A DNA stretch of 47,500 nt from Glandiceps talaboti (Eukaryota; Hemichordata; Enteropneusta; Spengelidae). The stretch is from the NCBI RefSeq assembly GCF_964340395.1, contig NC_135565.1, positions 5,009,142 through 5,056,641 on the forward strand, written 5' to 3'. The notes under the pieces were generated by a model. It ran no database searches. It was not told the origin of the DNA and saw only the letters and a program-made list of their open reading frames with translations. Shown in pieces: positions 12,888 through 26,904 of this stretch (positions are counted from its first letter, which is position 1; each line of letters opens with the position of its first letter). The translations under genes were made by a program, and so were the position numbers.

Positions 12888-12991
12888 AGTACATACATAC
12901 ATACATACATACACACATACACACACATACATACATACACACATACATACATACATACATACATACATACATACATACATACATACATACA
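12857..12991. repeat. (CA)n-(CATA)n compound microsatellite
   Basis: A CA run is followed by alternating CATA and CACA blocks and ends in a pure CATA run. Confidence 0.97.
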
Positions 12992-13246
12992 TCCTTGACC
13001 TATCTAGTAGCTATATTTCTCTTTTCGTTACATTTGAATAATGTTTTGCACCTGTTTGCTTTTATTTCGACAGCTTAAAACTTGTGTGTGGCAATAAAGA
13101 AGAATTACGAGAGATTTTCATTAGCCAGACCACAAAAAATACAAGTCGTTGCCTGGAAACTGTCAATAACGACAACATTCTAACACGTTCATTTCGTGTA
13201 GCCCTTCGTATTAACACCTTGGAGGACGGTTTTTTGCTCAATTGTG

Positions 13247-13275
13247 TCTTGACCTTAACCTTGACCTTGACCTTG
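13247..13275. repeat. TGACCT-type hexamer run
   Basis: Four consecutive hexamers of TTGACC/TTAACC type (TTGACCTTAACCTTGACC and onward) form extended nuclear-receptor half-sites (TCAAGGTCA on the minus strand). A shorter cluster in opposite orientation lies at 14145-14164. Such runs are also a common simple repeat, so binding is not implied. Confidence 0.5.
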
Positions 13276-14814
13276 TTTTGGTAAGACCATGTATTACAGA
13301 GACAACGTGTGCATGCTAATATCACTTTAAAAGACTGATGTGAGTTACTTGCCTCGAGAACAGACTGAGGACTAGCGGAGTACCCTAGAGTATTAATCTA
13401 CCTTAATCTACAATTCAATCAGAAAATAAAAGTAAAAAGTGTACACTGTCGGCAAGAAAATAATATCAACAATACACATTTTTACCAGAAATCACGATTT
13501 CAAATTTTACATCCCAGCAAAGAAATTAGTGGCTAAACATCTACAGCATTTCAGTGAAAACAATAGGTGTCAAAAGTATACATTTAAGTGTGTAATAGTA
13601 GGCAAAACTTGACAATTTCTATCACTATTATTAATATCATCACACAGGGAAAGTTCTGTACCATGGTCATCTTTTTCATTACTATTTGTAAGTATTTTCT
13701 AGCTGTATATGGATATATATTGTCTAATTTTCTTCATTGAGTGAGTTCAAACTCTGTTAGTTCATTTTCATATCTGCTCATTTACAAAATTAAATGTATT
13801 TTGTTGTTCACTCACTTCTTTTAGTTTCAGTTGTTTAGTTTTTTAATCTATTTATAAATATTAAAGTATTGTTATTATTATCAAGAAATGTGGGGGAAAA
13901 GCCTACATTTCAGGTACAATTATACGTATAGAAAGCTAGATATTAAGGGGAAGAGGTAACAGTATGCTTTTCATATTTAGGTATAGAAAACTAGTACGTG
14001 GTCAAACATCTACACGTCAATTAGAAAAATAAAAATGAATTCGAAGATCTAAACAGCTGTTGGAAATTATATTAAGGGTCAAAAGCGTACGTTCCAATGT
14101 ACTAATAGTGTTCAAAATTATATATGTAAGTTTGGTATATTCAAGGTCAGGGTCAAGGTCAAAACCGATGTCAGTCAGAAAATAGTGGTCAAGTTGACTA
14201 TATACCATTTCGTTGGTCTATACACTCTATTCTGTTTCAAGATATTAAATCCATTTTCTCACGGTCCGTTGGCATAACTTGGAGTTCATTGCCACGAGCA
14301 ATGTCAGTGTCAATGTCTTCTGACACATGAAGGCATATCTGCATAAACTGATACTTTAGGGAAATCAGCGTGAATATCATGACAACATGAATTATTCACT
14401 GGTTCACACTTTAATTCCACTCATTAAAATAATTATATAATCTCGAATTAATATCCAGAAGGTTGTGCAGACAGGAGGCATAAAACGTACGAACAATTAC
14501 ATGGTCAAAACAGAAAGAGAAAGCTGATGAAAATAGAAATTATAGATTAATGGAAACTTTGTTAACGTGGCACAATGAAATTATAATTTTGTACGGTGCT
14601 ACATTCGTAACCTATTGTGTCACTGAACTCATATACTGGCGTTGTTGGTACAATTGCTGACATAATCATAATAGGGTGGGGTTTTTCATTTTATGTACAC
14701 GCATGCTTAATAATGTCATTGTGCGGTTCATATGTTATGCCCACATATAGGTGTGAGGTCTGTCAATAGAAAGTAATGTACTGCCATTTTCGTGTTAGTT
14801 GTCACTGGTTCTGT
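13276..14814. other. no gene recognised
   Basis: Apart from the TCAAGGTCA cluster at 14145-14164 I see no repeat, exon or known protein in this stretch. Confidence 0.5.
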
Positions 14815-15180
14815 TTTACTACAATCACCATGCAGTATCCAATTTCAAATTACACAAAGCAAGCTACATAATATACGTATACAGTTTAAGATAGCAATTG
14901 ACTGAACACATACAGTTTCTGCCACATTTTGTCTAAATGAAATGAACTAATACAAGGTGCCACCATATGCATACAGACATCAAATGCACACACTAAAACA
15001 TTGCAGCCCGCGTGCACGTGTCTGCGTATAGTTACGGTGTTGTAAAATGCTTTGCTTCATTTAGACAAAGTGTAGCAAGAAATTGCGATCTCGCTATCCT
15101 AAAGTTTAGAATACATATGTATGCATTTTCTTATTGGTTTCAGCATGGTTGTATCAAACTAAGCCAGTGAACACTACCAT
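14815..15180. mobile_element. inverted-arm element, family marked by TTTAAGATAGC, copy 1
   Basis: The left arm (about 14815-14943) and right arm (about 15055-15180) are imperfect reverse complements around a unique centre of about 110 bp. Paired blocks are ACCATGC, CCAAT, TTTAAGATAGC against its complement GCTATCCTAAAG, and ACATTTTGTCTAAATGAA against TTCATTTAGACAAAGTGT. The right arm, reverse-complemented, is also matched by 47385-47500, which shows that this is a dispersed family. No coding capacity is visible. Confidence 0.75.
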
Positions 15181-16277
15181 GAAATGGGTTGTATGTGTGT
15201 TTCTGTCCGTTTTGTCATGACACTATAACTACCTATTTATATGCAGCAAAGCTTAGCCATCATTAATAATATATAAACTCACCTTATTCCCTATGCCTTT
15301 CAATCACTCTGGTAGCATCACGAATACGTGTAATAACTTTTTTTTCAATATATACTGCATCATTATCCAGTCAGTAATTAATAACTTACAAGACAGTTGA
15401 TAATGCTGAAGACACGATTCCATATCATGAGAGTGGGTTTCTAACAGCAATGTTCGATCATCTTATTAATTGGGGCTCGAGGGCGTACTTAAAATCCTGT
15501 TCGAGCTTCGATATAGCCACATTTACGTGGCCAGGTCTTATAGATTTTACATCATTACCTTGTAAGACACTGAAGACGCACAGACACTATAATGCCAATG
15601 GCCTGATGATTACTCTTTTTGTTTTATTTGGAAGAAGTCTTTAAAATAAATAGTTCAAAGCCATTACAATGTGTTGAATTACATCTACCAATTAGGTTGT
15701 TAAAGAATGCTAACATCGTGTCTGCTATAAGATATGCTACTGTACACAACTATTCAGGTCCTAGCTTCTGGCCTTAAAACGGCTTGCGAACAGCGCTCCC
15801 AGTGGCCAAACCGTATATATCCGATATGGCATAGATAAATAACCATTAACATATTAATATATTAAGCTCATGACGTAATACCCTTTTTGATACAGTAGAT
15901 ATTTAAAAAATGTCATTTATGTTTTACCACTGAAATAGAATACAGTATACACAACAAGTGAAGTTTAAGGTATACAGTTCAAATATAAACTTGACATTGT
16001 GACGTAATTTTTAGGTTACCAAAATATTCGAAAAGCTCGGATGTCTCCGTTACCAAGTCAACTGTTTGTATACACAATTATGTGTGTATTATAGTCTTGT
16101 CACTGATTTTCACTCTGTCATTCTAGCTTTTTCCCCTATTCATATTTCAACGTTTTGAAATCGCTAGTAATTCCCGTATTTGAAATTTAGGAAATCTCCC
16201 AAAAGGAAGCTAAATAGCTAAAATTTATTAAAATAGACGAACAGGTATATAGAATTAGAGATTTCAGATGTTGAAAA

Positions 16278-16278
<1 letters not shown>
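15181..16278. other. no recognisable feature
   Basis: Nothing beyond random short frames (for example 15450-15644) was seen. Confidence 0.5.
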
Positions 16279-16314
<36 letters not shown>

Positions 16315-16406
16315 TCACACTCACACACACACACACACACACACGCATGTATGTATGTATGTATGTATGTATGTATGTATGTATGTATGTATGTATGTAT
16401 GTATGT
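16279..16406. repeat. (CA)n-(TGTA)n compound microsatellite
   Basis: CA runs interrupted by TCACAC, followed by about 15 TGTA units. It lies just beyond the C-terminal end of a minus-strand retrotransposon remnant, so it could have grown from that element's 3' tail, though this is inference. Confidence 0.95.
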
Positions 16407-16530
16407 TTGTAAAGTATAGCATATTTTATTTGACATAAAAATAATGTAAGAAATACATTATCTATAGTCAAAAACATACAAAAAACAACAAGAAAAAAAA
16501 TACTAGATAAATATAAATATAAATACAACA

Positions 16531-16776
16531 CTAAACTACAGTATTGAATAATACTGAAGTAGAGCATTTTCCAAAGCTATTGATAATAAAACCATCATTT
16601 GAGCTCATTATTTTTTTTAACTATTCTTTTTCAGATAATTTTGAGAAACTTTGATCATAAATTTCAATAGTTCTTTGAAATTGGTTTCTAGCTTCAGTTA
16701 CAGATGGATTACTACAATCCATTAAAGCATGGATTTCATCACCAATAGCTTTAGTATTACATAAATAACATAGTCT
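16531..16776 (-). pseudogene. non-LTR retrotransposon remnant, C-terminal part (host of the nested insertion)
   Basis: On the minus strand the sequence encodes CYLCNTKAIGDEIHALMDC, the Cys/His knuckle found after the reverse transcriptase of many non-LTR elements, followed by NPSVTEARNQFQ and KLSEKE. An in-frame TAG at 16621-16623 interrupts it, after which the frame continues (MSSNDGFIINSF) to a further stop at 16531. Joined to 17469-17845 across the inserted element it forms one continuous reading frame. Confidence 0.8.
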
Positions 16777-17468
16777 ATGTAAGCACGTTCACATGATATG
16801 CAAGTCAGTTTACTACCACCTCCGTCAAATAAGCCATATTCGCCAGTATCTAACTAAGGAGGTCTGTCAGATGTTAATACATGCTCTAATCAGATCAAAA
16901 CTAGATTACAGTAATGCAATCCTGTGTGGTCTACCTGACTCTACCATCTTCATCCATTCTACCACTTCAGCATGCCCTGAACTCAGCAGCCAGAATTGTG
17001 TCTCGCACAAGGAAATATGACCACATAACCCCTATACTTATGGAATTACACTGGCTACCAGTACACTACAGAATCCAATACAAGATCCTGCTACTCACGT
17101 ACAAAGCTCTGAACAACACTGCTCCTGTCTATATATCTGATCTAATCAACCTGAAAGCGTCATCCAGAGTTCTCCGATCAAATGACAAAATCCTACTTCA
17201 TGTACCACGGAGTAACCGGAAGACCTATGGTGATCGTGCTTTCTCGCGTACCGCCCCCTTCGCTTGGAACAATGTCCCTCTAGAAGTGCGCCAGTCACCC
17301 AGCCTTGATATTTTAAGAAACGCATCAAGACTAATCTGTTTAGCAGAGCCTACTGACATCTCTGTATCCACACTTTTGTAAAGCGCCATTGAACATTACT
17401 ACGTAGTGGAGTTTGGCGCTATATAAATCTCTTTGATTGATTGATTGATATTGATTGATTGATAGTCT
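16770..17468 (+). mobile_element. 5'-truncated CR1/L2-type non-LTR retrotransposon with 7-bp target duplication
   Basis: The inserted element is 16777-17461, flanked by ATAGTCT at 16770-16776 and 17462-17468. It carries the C-terminal part of a reverse transcriptase, a conserved 3' end (GGCGCTATATAAATC) and a terminal TTGATTGA simple tail, all typical of CR1/L2/Crack-like elements. Only the last 0.7 kb is present, as expected from 5'-truncated target-primed reverse transcription. It sits inside the reading frame of another retrotransposon on the opposite strand. Confidence 0.9.
16790..17352 (+). pseudogene. CR1/L2-type reverse transcriptase, C-terminal fragment, frameshifted
   Basis: The first segment reads CKSVYYHLRQISHIRQYLT and RSKLDYSNAILCGLPDS. 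A frameshift near 16940-16955 moves to a second frame with LNSAARIVSRTRKYDHITP, ELHWLPVHYRIQYKILLLTY, YGDRAFSRTAPFAWN and LEVRQSPSLDI. These are hallmark blocks of the RT thumb and connection region in CR1/L2 elements (NSAAR, HWLPV, YGDRAFS, WN-LP). A second shift near 17314 hides the expected ending (KKRIKTNLFSRAY then TGA). The enzyme is therefore broken and lacks its catalytic palm. Confidence 0.9.
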
Positions 17469-17845
17469 TTCATCCGGGGGGATTAATTTGTATCGCAGTC
17501 TTTCGATTGGTAAATTATGTGCTGAGATCCTGAGCCTAGTTATGCTGATTTGTATAGTGTAAAGTTAAAAGCTCCCCAAACTTCTGAACCATACATAAAA
17601 ATGGACAAGACTGTGCTTTTGAAGATTTGAAGACCTGCTTTTGGAGAAACTGTATGATTATATAAGGATAGTGTTTGTCTCAGTGCACCTAATGCACACA
17701 GTGCTTTCATAACTAAATTTTCAATTGCTAATTTAAATCTACCGCTACTTTGAAAGATAATTTCCAAGTAAGTATAGGATGGTACGATTTGTAACTTTTC
17801 TATATCTAGAAATCACTATCAATCATCTCATCTATCTTATTGATG
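17469..17845 (-). pseudogene. non-LTR retrotransposon remnant, RT C-terminal region (host of the nested insertion)
   Basis: Read on the minus strand this gives DIEKLQIVPSYTYLEIIFQS, SGRFKLAIENLVMKALCALG and STVLSIFMYGSEVWGAFNF. These are the typical post-palm motifs (SYTYLG, F-LA--NL--KA, L-YGSE-WG) of non-LTR reverse transcriptases of a class different from the inserted one. A frameshift near 17540 leads to RLRISAHNLPIERLRYKLIP and then PDERL, which abuts the insertion point. The 5' limit is where recognisable homology fades (about 17845). Confidence 0.85.
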
Positions 17846-18870
17846 ATAGTAACTTTTGTCTTATGTATGTATATATGCTTTCCTTAATGAAGTGATTTCC
17901 CGTTGGACAAAAACGAATTTAGAGTCGAAAATGAAAGTTCAATAAACTATTGATGAAAAGATGATGATGATAAATTTGCTGAGATCTGTTTTTATTTTCA
18001 TTTTATCCCAATCAATCATAACCTCATCAATTACGTTTTTTAATTATCTTCACTACAATAGCGTGGCTAATCTACCTCTGTAGCTCTACATTTAAATATA
18101 AGGTAGTGGGAGAAATAACAATTTATTAACAAAAATAACCAAAGATATATTCACTTTAAAATAGGTCAGCTACTTTAAAAAGTGGGACTGTGTCTGCTAA
18201 TGAGAGGTAAATAGTATCTAAAAGTGTTGTAGTAGCAAGTTTTAGAACAAAAACTTTGGTTTGAACCTGTCACCATGGTAAAAGTGTATTAGTTGTAAAT
18301 GGAGTATTATTTAATTTACTCAATAATTAGACATTGTACATGTTAATCATTGGTCGATAGTATCCATAAGCAGTACAGAAACAGGTTGAAATCGTGATCA
18401 CCGTTGAGGGCGCTGATTTTTAAGTGTGGACACAAAATTCAATTTGATTTTATGTATCGTGTATGCAGCTAAAAATACGTGTTTATCCACTGGTGATGCA
18501 ATAATGTTCAAGATATTACGGGTAAGTTATTGTACCTAATATAACATTTTTTTTAAACCGTTACAGTTGCAGTTTGGACAACAGCTCATTAAGTATACTG
18601 TATACTCTACATCGGTAAAAAATAAATAAATAAGATTTCATTAAATTTATGCTTTATTAAAAAGGTCGTAAAATCATATTATATTAATATCACGATGGTT
18701 ATTTAAATATGCCATATTCCGGTTATATGAAAGACAAAACATTTACATGGTTTTGCCACTAGGAGCGCTGTTTGATGGAAGTAATGACCAGAATAGTCGA
18801 GCATTGAAGCCAACACACACAGTTACCATTTCATTGGACACGTTGTTTCTATTATACAGGTTTTATTTGT
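17846..18870. other. no recognisable feature
   Basis: AT-rich sequence; the first part may be further upstream sequence of the minus-strand retrotransposon but I cannot recognise it. Confidence 0.45.
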
Positions 18871-19130
18871 GACTACCAGTAACTACCAGTGACTGCCAGT
18901 AACTACCAGTGACTACCAGTAACTACCAGTAACTACCAGTAACTACCAGTGACTGCCAGTAACTACCAGTGACTACCAGTGGCTGCCAGTAACTACCAAT
19001 AACTACCAGTAACTACCAGTGACTACCAGTGACAGCCAGTAACTACGAGTAACTACCAGTAACTACCAGTAACTACCAGTGACTACCAGTGACTGCCAGT
19101 AGCTAACTGTGACTACCAGTGACTACCAGT
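18871..19130 (+). repeat. decanucleotide minisatellite, 26 units of 10 bp
   Basis: Twenty-six consecutive units of RACTACCAGT fill 260 bp with no length change at all. The variation is mainly A/G at position 1 and A/G at position 5 (GACTGCCAGT), with rare other substitutions (AACTACCAAT, AACTACGAGT, GACAGCCAGT, AGCTAACTGT). Perfect 10-bp phasing with point changes only suggests spread by unequal exchange or replication slippage of whole units. Confidence 0.98.
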
Positions 19131-20180
19131 AAATCAAACCTTGTTTAACCATTAATTATAATGTAGTGCTCTTTTTAAGAACAAACGAAATAAAGAACAT
19201 GTTGGTCCTAGCTTCATACATAGCCATACAACCATGACTAAAATTGTAGCCCACAGTTTACCATCTCTAGGGCACCATTTTGCGCGCGATGCTTATTTTT
19301 TACCTGACTGTTAAATTGTGGTTCGATCGTCTCCAGGTTAATGAATATCCAAGCCGCCTGTAAGTTTGTTAGGATTGATAAACAATGGTGACGAAAATAT
19401 ATTGGTAAAGGTAATCATATATATCGTATGATGATTTTAAAAAACGGTATTTGAAAAGTCCCATTCGTCCAATACTCTACCATTAAATATCTCCAAGCGT
19501 CTAACAAGTCATACTCACATTGACGAGCTGGAACCAAGAAGTCACAGCAACCGCTCCTTGGATAATTACTTTACATTGTTCATGAAATCTTATATTTACA
19601 TGTCTATATTGTCAAGAATATACCACTTACCTGGATATTCATCGAAGTACTTGTTTTCGTAAGTTTTGCTCTTATACCAAATAACAACGTGAAGCAATAC
19701 AGTTCACCGGTGAGGGCGCCATAACCACCACACATTGCGCACTCACACAGCGGCGTTTCAACTTTGTAAAATGTGTACAGTGAATACCTATAATTGGTGT
19801 ATTGTTAAACGTTACTGTTAAGCTTTATTAGAGAATTGACACTAACTTATTACAAAATAGTATACTTTAAGTACTGATAAATAGTAAAAGAGAAAAATCG
19901 TCTGATACCAGACAGAACAATGTTTTCGATATCATGGTTTGACTACCCTACACTATTCTAGTGTTCATACATGTTTTCTTGCAATGGTTACATCTTCTAC
20001 TAATTACCTGCTCCTTTACCAGTCCTGAATTTCCTTCCATCTTTCCCTTAAAATTGTATCTTTTTTTGCAATAACCTTTTTTCGTTCAAATAACTCATTC
20101 TTTTTATCATTACGGAAAATTAAAGACGACAATAAAAAGGTATTATAATGAAATGAGTAGCTCGAGAGATACCCCCCCCC
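19131..20180. other. no recognisable feature
   Basis: No exon, repeat or RNA gene recognised. Confidence 0.5.
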
Positions 20181-20182
20181 CA

Positions 20183-23429
<3,247 letters not shown>

Positions 23430-23545
23430 TTACCGCTACCACTTTCATCATAGTTTACTTCAAATTAACTAACTAACGAATTTCGTTTATTGAGCTTTTG
23501 TGACATTGTGCGATGGTCCCTTAGTTGGGTGTCACATGGCAAATC
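23430..23545. repeat. dispersed repeat shared with 42595-42765, copy 1
   Basis: TTTCATCATAGTTTAC and, about 55 bp later, TGTGACATTGTGCGATGGTC with CCTTA, recur in the same order and orientation near 42613 and 42735. Both copies are followed within about 0.5 kb by a GGCC-ended MITE. Confidence 0.5.
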
Positions 23546-23997
23546 ATGCACTCATTCAACAAACTCCAAAATACGAAATACACGTCAACTTTTTTTGTCA
23601 TTTAATGATTTATTTACTTTCAACTTTCTCATGGATTTTCTGACCCTTTCTTCACCATAAACTTAAGATTAAAGCTGGGGACAAAGTATGGCATACAATA
23701 TTAACTGAATTTTCAAAAAACATTGACATTCCACTTTCACCATACCGTTTATATGCTTTACAAGAGAAACATAGAATATTCAGTCCAACCCCGATAATAA
23801 CAACAGTGGTGTAACCATTACAAAAATTTTAAAGTGGCCATATGGACGAAAAATGGACTTTAATCAATAAAAAGAACGTTACTATTTAGTTCTGCATAAA
23901 TCGTATGTGAAACAATATAGACCAAGTAATTGTAACTCAATGAATTGGGGAATTTTCTTTTTTAAATCTGAAATAGATTGGGTAAATGCAAGTACGC

Positions 23998-24372
23998 GGC
24001 CTAAAAACCGTTTGGTTCCGGTTACCCGACCCTACCTAGTATTTCACGCCGACCCTGAACTTTTTTACGTATTCGAGAAAAAAAATAAAATCGCGAAAAT
24101 TGTGAATTCTCGCAAGAAATAGAGCATGCGGAAACTGACATCAACTTAAAGAGGCATTATAAAACTGTTGTTCCAATCTGTAATGGCTGTACATCTGATG
24201 AGAAAAAATAAATAACACAGAGACCATATTGGAAACAACGGAAAATATGACTACCTGAACTAGATACTCGCATATGAAAAAATATATTTATAAGAAAAAT
24301 ACAATAAAAATCGGCCTACCCCACCTATTCTAAAATTGAGCGTAATCGGAACCACACAATTTTTGTCAGGCC
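23998..24372 (+). mobile_element. GGCC-ended Harbinger-like MITE, copy 1
   Basis: This 375-bp segment is homologous along its length to 42821-43194 (opposite orientation) and 44907-45208. It begins GGCCTAAAAACCGTTTGGTT and ends in the imperfect complement (AACCACACAATTTTTGTCAGGCC). The right flank is TAA; the left flank is CGC, so the duplication is not intact here. Internal shared blocks include AACTGACATCAACTTA, CCAATCTGTAATGGCT and ACACAGAGACCAT. There is no coding capacity. Confidence 0.88.
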
Positions 24373-25070
24373 TAATCAAGACGTCACATCTTGTCAGTGG
24401 GCATGCGCCGTTTGTCGCTTCCCCGTCATCATATACATTGTCATGTCTAAATAGTCTTATTACTTATGTTTACTTGTGATTTATACCAATTATTACCTGA
24501 GCTAACTTAGTTTGTTTACCAATTTTTACTACGTTTACTTAGTTTCTTTACAAATCACTTCGTGTACGTACAATAGCGAACTTGCTTACACATGCATTTT
24601 GTAGCCTAAGGTTTGTTTTATTTGTTCAATGTACTAACTTAGTTACAAACACGGGTTTAGTCTGTGTAGGTTTACAATATTTTTCAGCTTTAAAAAACCA
24701 AAGTGGGACTATTTGATTAGTTAAAAATCCATAATTATTTCTCATCCCTATGGTCACTTTAATCTCAAACACTGGTTGTACAAAAACATCAGTAGAGCCG
24801 TAAACAAGAAAAGACACATTAGATGTGATTATCGCAACAATTTACACTTTTAACGCTAGCAGCATAACCATGTCACATTTAAATATGATGCTGCCATATT
24901 TTAAATATTTAGTGAAAACATTATTTACAAGTGAGTATCAGTACAACGTATGCAAGCACGCGGGTATCTGAGCGTGCTGTAGTCCGTTCACGACGAGCAT
25001 CATCAACCGACGTACGCACGCGTACGGCGATGATTGAGAAACTCCAGTTTAAAAAAACGAAAGGTCCGTT
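24373..25070. other. region downstream of the LMO stop codon, probable 3' UTR in part
   Basis: No further open frame is recognisable. If the AATAAA at 24617-24622 is used, about 450 bp belong to the LMO 3' UTR. A CpG-rich patch with ACGTACGCACGCGTACG lies at 25010-25026. Confidence 0.4.
24617..24622 (-). terminator. possible AATAAA polyadenylation signal of the LMO gene
   Basis: TTTATT on the plus strand reads AATAAA on the minus strand, about 450 bp after the LMO stop codon. In AT-rich DNA this hexamer is common, and a MITE begins only about 245 bp further downstream, so the assignment is tentative. Confidence 0.25.
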
Positions 25071-25284
25071 TTAAACTGACGTTGGCTGCGCTATTGATGA
25101 CGTTGCCATAGACATCGATGTGTTCAATTGACTTGGCGGCAAGCTGTCTTCTGGCGACATTATTGTTGCCATGGAGACTGGTGGCTTATAATACGTCCCC
25201 ATTGTCATCATCATGGCTTCTTCGTAGTCGTCCTCGCAAAGAATTTTGTTGTTTCGCAGATAAAATTTGTCACCAACACAAAAC
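25071..25284 (-). CDS. Lmo1/3: LMO1/3-like protein, terminal coding exon (end of LIM2 and C-terminal tail)
   Basis: The exon starts after acceptor catatacag and completes the split Arg codon. It gives RFCVGDKFYLRN and KILCEDDYEE, the second finger of LIM2, very close to vertebrate LMO1/LMO3. The remaining roughly 47 residues form a low-complexity tail rich in Met, Thr, Ser and Pro (for example MMMTMGTYYKPPVSM), ending in PTSV and TAA. Vertebrate LMO1/3 tails are much shorter, about a dozen residues as I recall them, so this C-terminal extension is a lineage feature. With the candidate start exon the protein would be about 186 residues, against about 156 for vertebrate LMO1. The stop is at 25071-25073. 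A possible minus-strand AATAAA polyadenylation signal lies about 450 bp downstream. Confidence 0.95.
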
Positions 25285-25612
25285 CTGTATATGAAAAAAA
25301 AACAGACGATCACTACATTTCATGTTTTGACTTGATTAAAACACATTATCGTATTTTGCTTCAATAATAAGGTCAATTTATTATTCGTAATTATGAATTA
25401 ATGAATACTGTATTAATACTGTATTAATATTTCATAGTTCATAACTGGAATGTAAACTGTGTTAGCTAATGGCCTTGTATTGTCGTATACTATGTTTAGT
25501 ACTTTTACAAATTAACAAATTTCAATTTAGTTTTCATCATAATAAAATTATATGAAGAATTCGTTTTGTTTGTATGTATGTATGTGTGTGTGTATGTATG
25601 TATGTATGTATG

Positions 25613-25646
<34 letters not shown>

Positions 25647-25948
25647 TGTATGTATGTATGTACGTACACGTACGTACGTACGTATGTATGTATGTATGTA
25701 TGTATGTATGTATGTATGTATGTATGTATGTATGTATGTGTGTGTGTGTATGTGTGTGTATGTATGTGTGTATGTATGTATGTATGTATGTATGTATGTA
25801 TGTATGTATGTATGTATGTATGTATGTATATGTGTGTGTGTTTCTTTGTTTCTCTCGTTTTCTCATCCTCCCTTCAATTCCTTCATAGAAAGAGGGATAA
25901 CGAAAAATGATTATATGCGTTCCTTTAACAATGACAAGTGTACATTAC
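25285..25948 (-). other. short intron of the LMO1/3-like gene, mostly microsatellite
   Basis: The 664-bp intron interrupts LIM2 between its two zinc fingers, at the Arg codon preceding FCVGDKF. About 270 bp of it is a TGTA/TGTG tract (25569-25838). Donor CACAG|gtaatg and acceptor atatacag are both intact, so the tract sits well clear of the splice sites. Confidence 0.93.
25569..25838. repeat. (TGTA)n/(TGTG)n microsatellite with central ACGT block
   Basis: About 270 bp of TGTA units, with a centre (25662-25684) of TACGTACACGTACGTACGTA and a TGTG-rich section at 25738-25770. It lies inside the last LMO intron. Confidence 0.98.
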
Positions 25949-26074
25949 CTGTGATTGCACTGTTGGCAGGCAAAACACTCAAGGTGATAGACATTCTCCC
26001 TCGCTCTCATAACCATTTCAAATGCTGGAATTACCTTAGCGCACGCAGCACAGTAACCTGTGGTACCAAATAAC
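25949..26074 (-). CDS. Lmo1/3: LMO1/3-like protein, exon encoding the first half of LIM domain 2
   Basis: This 126-nt exon continues the LIM-only protein. It reads [20 protein letters not shown], then [20 protein letters not shown], which is the first zinc finger of LIM2 with ligands CAAC and HLEC and the start of the second finger (CQQC). The conserved LFGTTG linker between the two LIM domains falls at its very start. The acceptor is atttgcag|G and the donor is CACAG|gtaatg. The first base completes an Arg codon from the LIM1 exon, and the last two bases start another Arg codon completed by the terminal exon. Phases therefore agree on both sides. The exon is flanked by a 7.9-kb intron on its 5' side and a 664-bp microsatellite-filled intron on its 3' side. 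The exon lies inside a longer open frame on the opposite strand that is an artefact of the TGTA microsatellite. Confidence 0.96.
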
Positions 26075-26489
26075 CTGCAAATGATTAAAAGACATAACAT
26101 AGTTTATAAAAAAAAAATTGTTTTTATGAATTTACAGCCGGTAACATTACCTCTCAGTATATAAAGTTTACCGTTATTTTGTAATATTACTTCAGTGACA
26201 TCTGACATCTGATGTACATGTGGTTGGGACTTTCGAAACCAATGTTTACGAATCGAAAAAATACAAAAAAAGCTAACGCAGCAATAATACAATAAAAAAA
26301 TAACATTTTGCACAATTAAAAAAAAATTGGAAATCAGCTGCAGATTACCACAAACAGCAGCTAACAGAATAGAATAACGTACAAAATGAAATGAGAGTAC
26401 TCGGCCTCAGTGTGGATATAATCGGACTGTAGATAGTATTTTAAAGGGGTATTAATGAATTTAGAAGTTTTCTGGGCGTTCTTATTGCT

Positions 26490-26800
26490 GCATACACAAA
26501 AGATACTCGCAGTATTCTTCCGTAAGTACTGAAGCACATCACTTGTAATATACTGAACTCAAACCTGCGATCCGATGACGTAATATACTTATGAAAATGT
26601 CAAGGAAACCTAAAGTTAGTATATGCAGTCAACTGTTCTCTCAAAGCCAGAAGACATTAATTAGTAATGTCACGGAAGTTATGCATCAATTTGACATTTA
26701 TATTCCATTTCATTAGAATTGTTTAGTCAAGGTTTTATGGAAGTATTTTCACTTGACTAAAAAGTTTGTAAACTCAGTGTGTGTCACTGTTACTTATTAT
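26490..26800 (+). repeat. dispersed repeat family R330, copy 2
   Basis: Matches 420-760 and the reverse strand of 43755-44020 through ordered blocks AGATACTCGCAGTA, AAACCTG, ATCCGATGACGTAATATA, GCCAGAAGACA, TTTAGTCAAGGTTTTATG and AAGTATTTTCACTTGACT. The copy lies in the large LMO intron. Confidence 0.7.
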
Positions 26801-26904
26801 GAAAAGTACAGAGATACTATTAAAACAATTTCACTTGCCACAGATCATTGAGAAAACATTATTACATTATTCCTACTATTAATCGACGAGTATATATCGA
26901 CCAA

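Noticed and set aside
13062-13325. Overlapping frames with Leu-Thr or Lys-Val repeats
   Set aside because: They are produced by the TTGACC hexamer run on either strand.
25552-26073. Plus-strand 173-residue frame overlapping an LMO exon
   Set aside because: It starts in the TGTA microsatellite and continues antisense through the LIM2 exon. The minus-strand reading has splice sites and conserved zinc ligands; this one has nothing.
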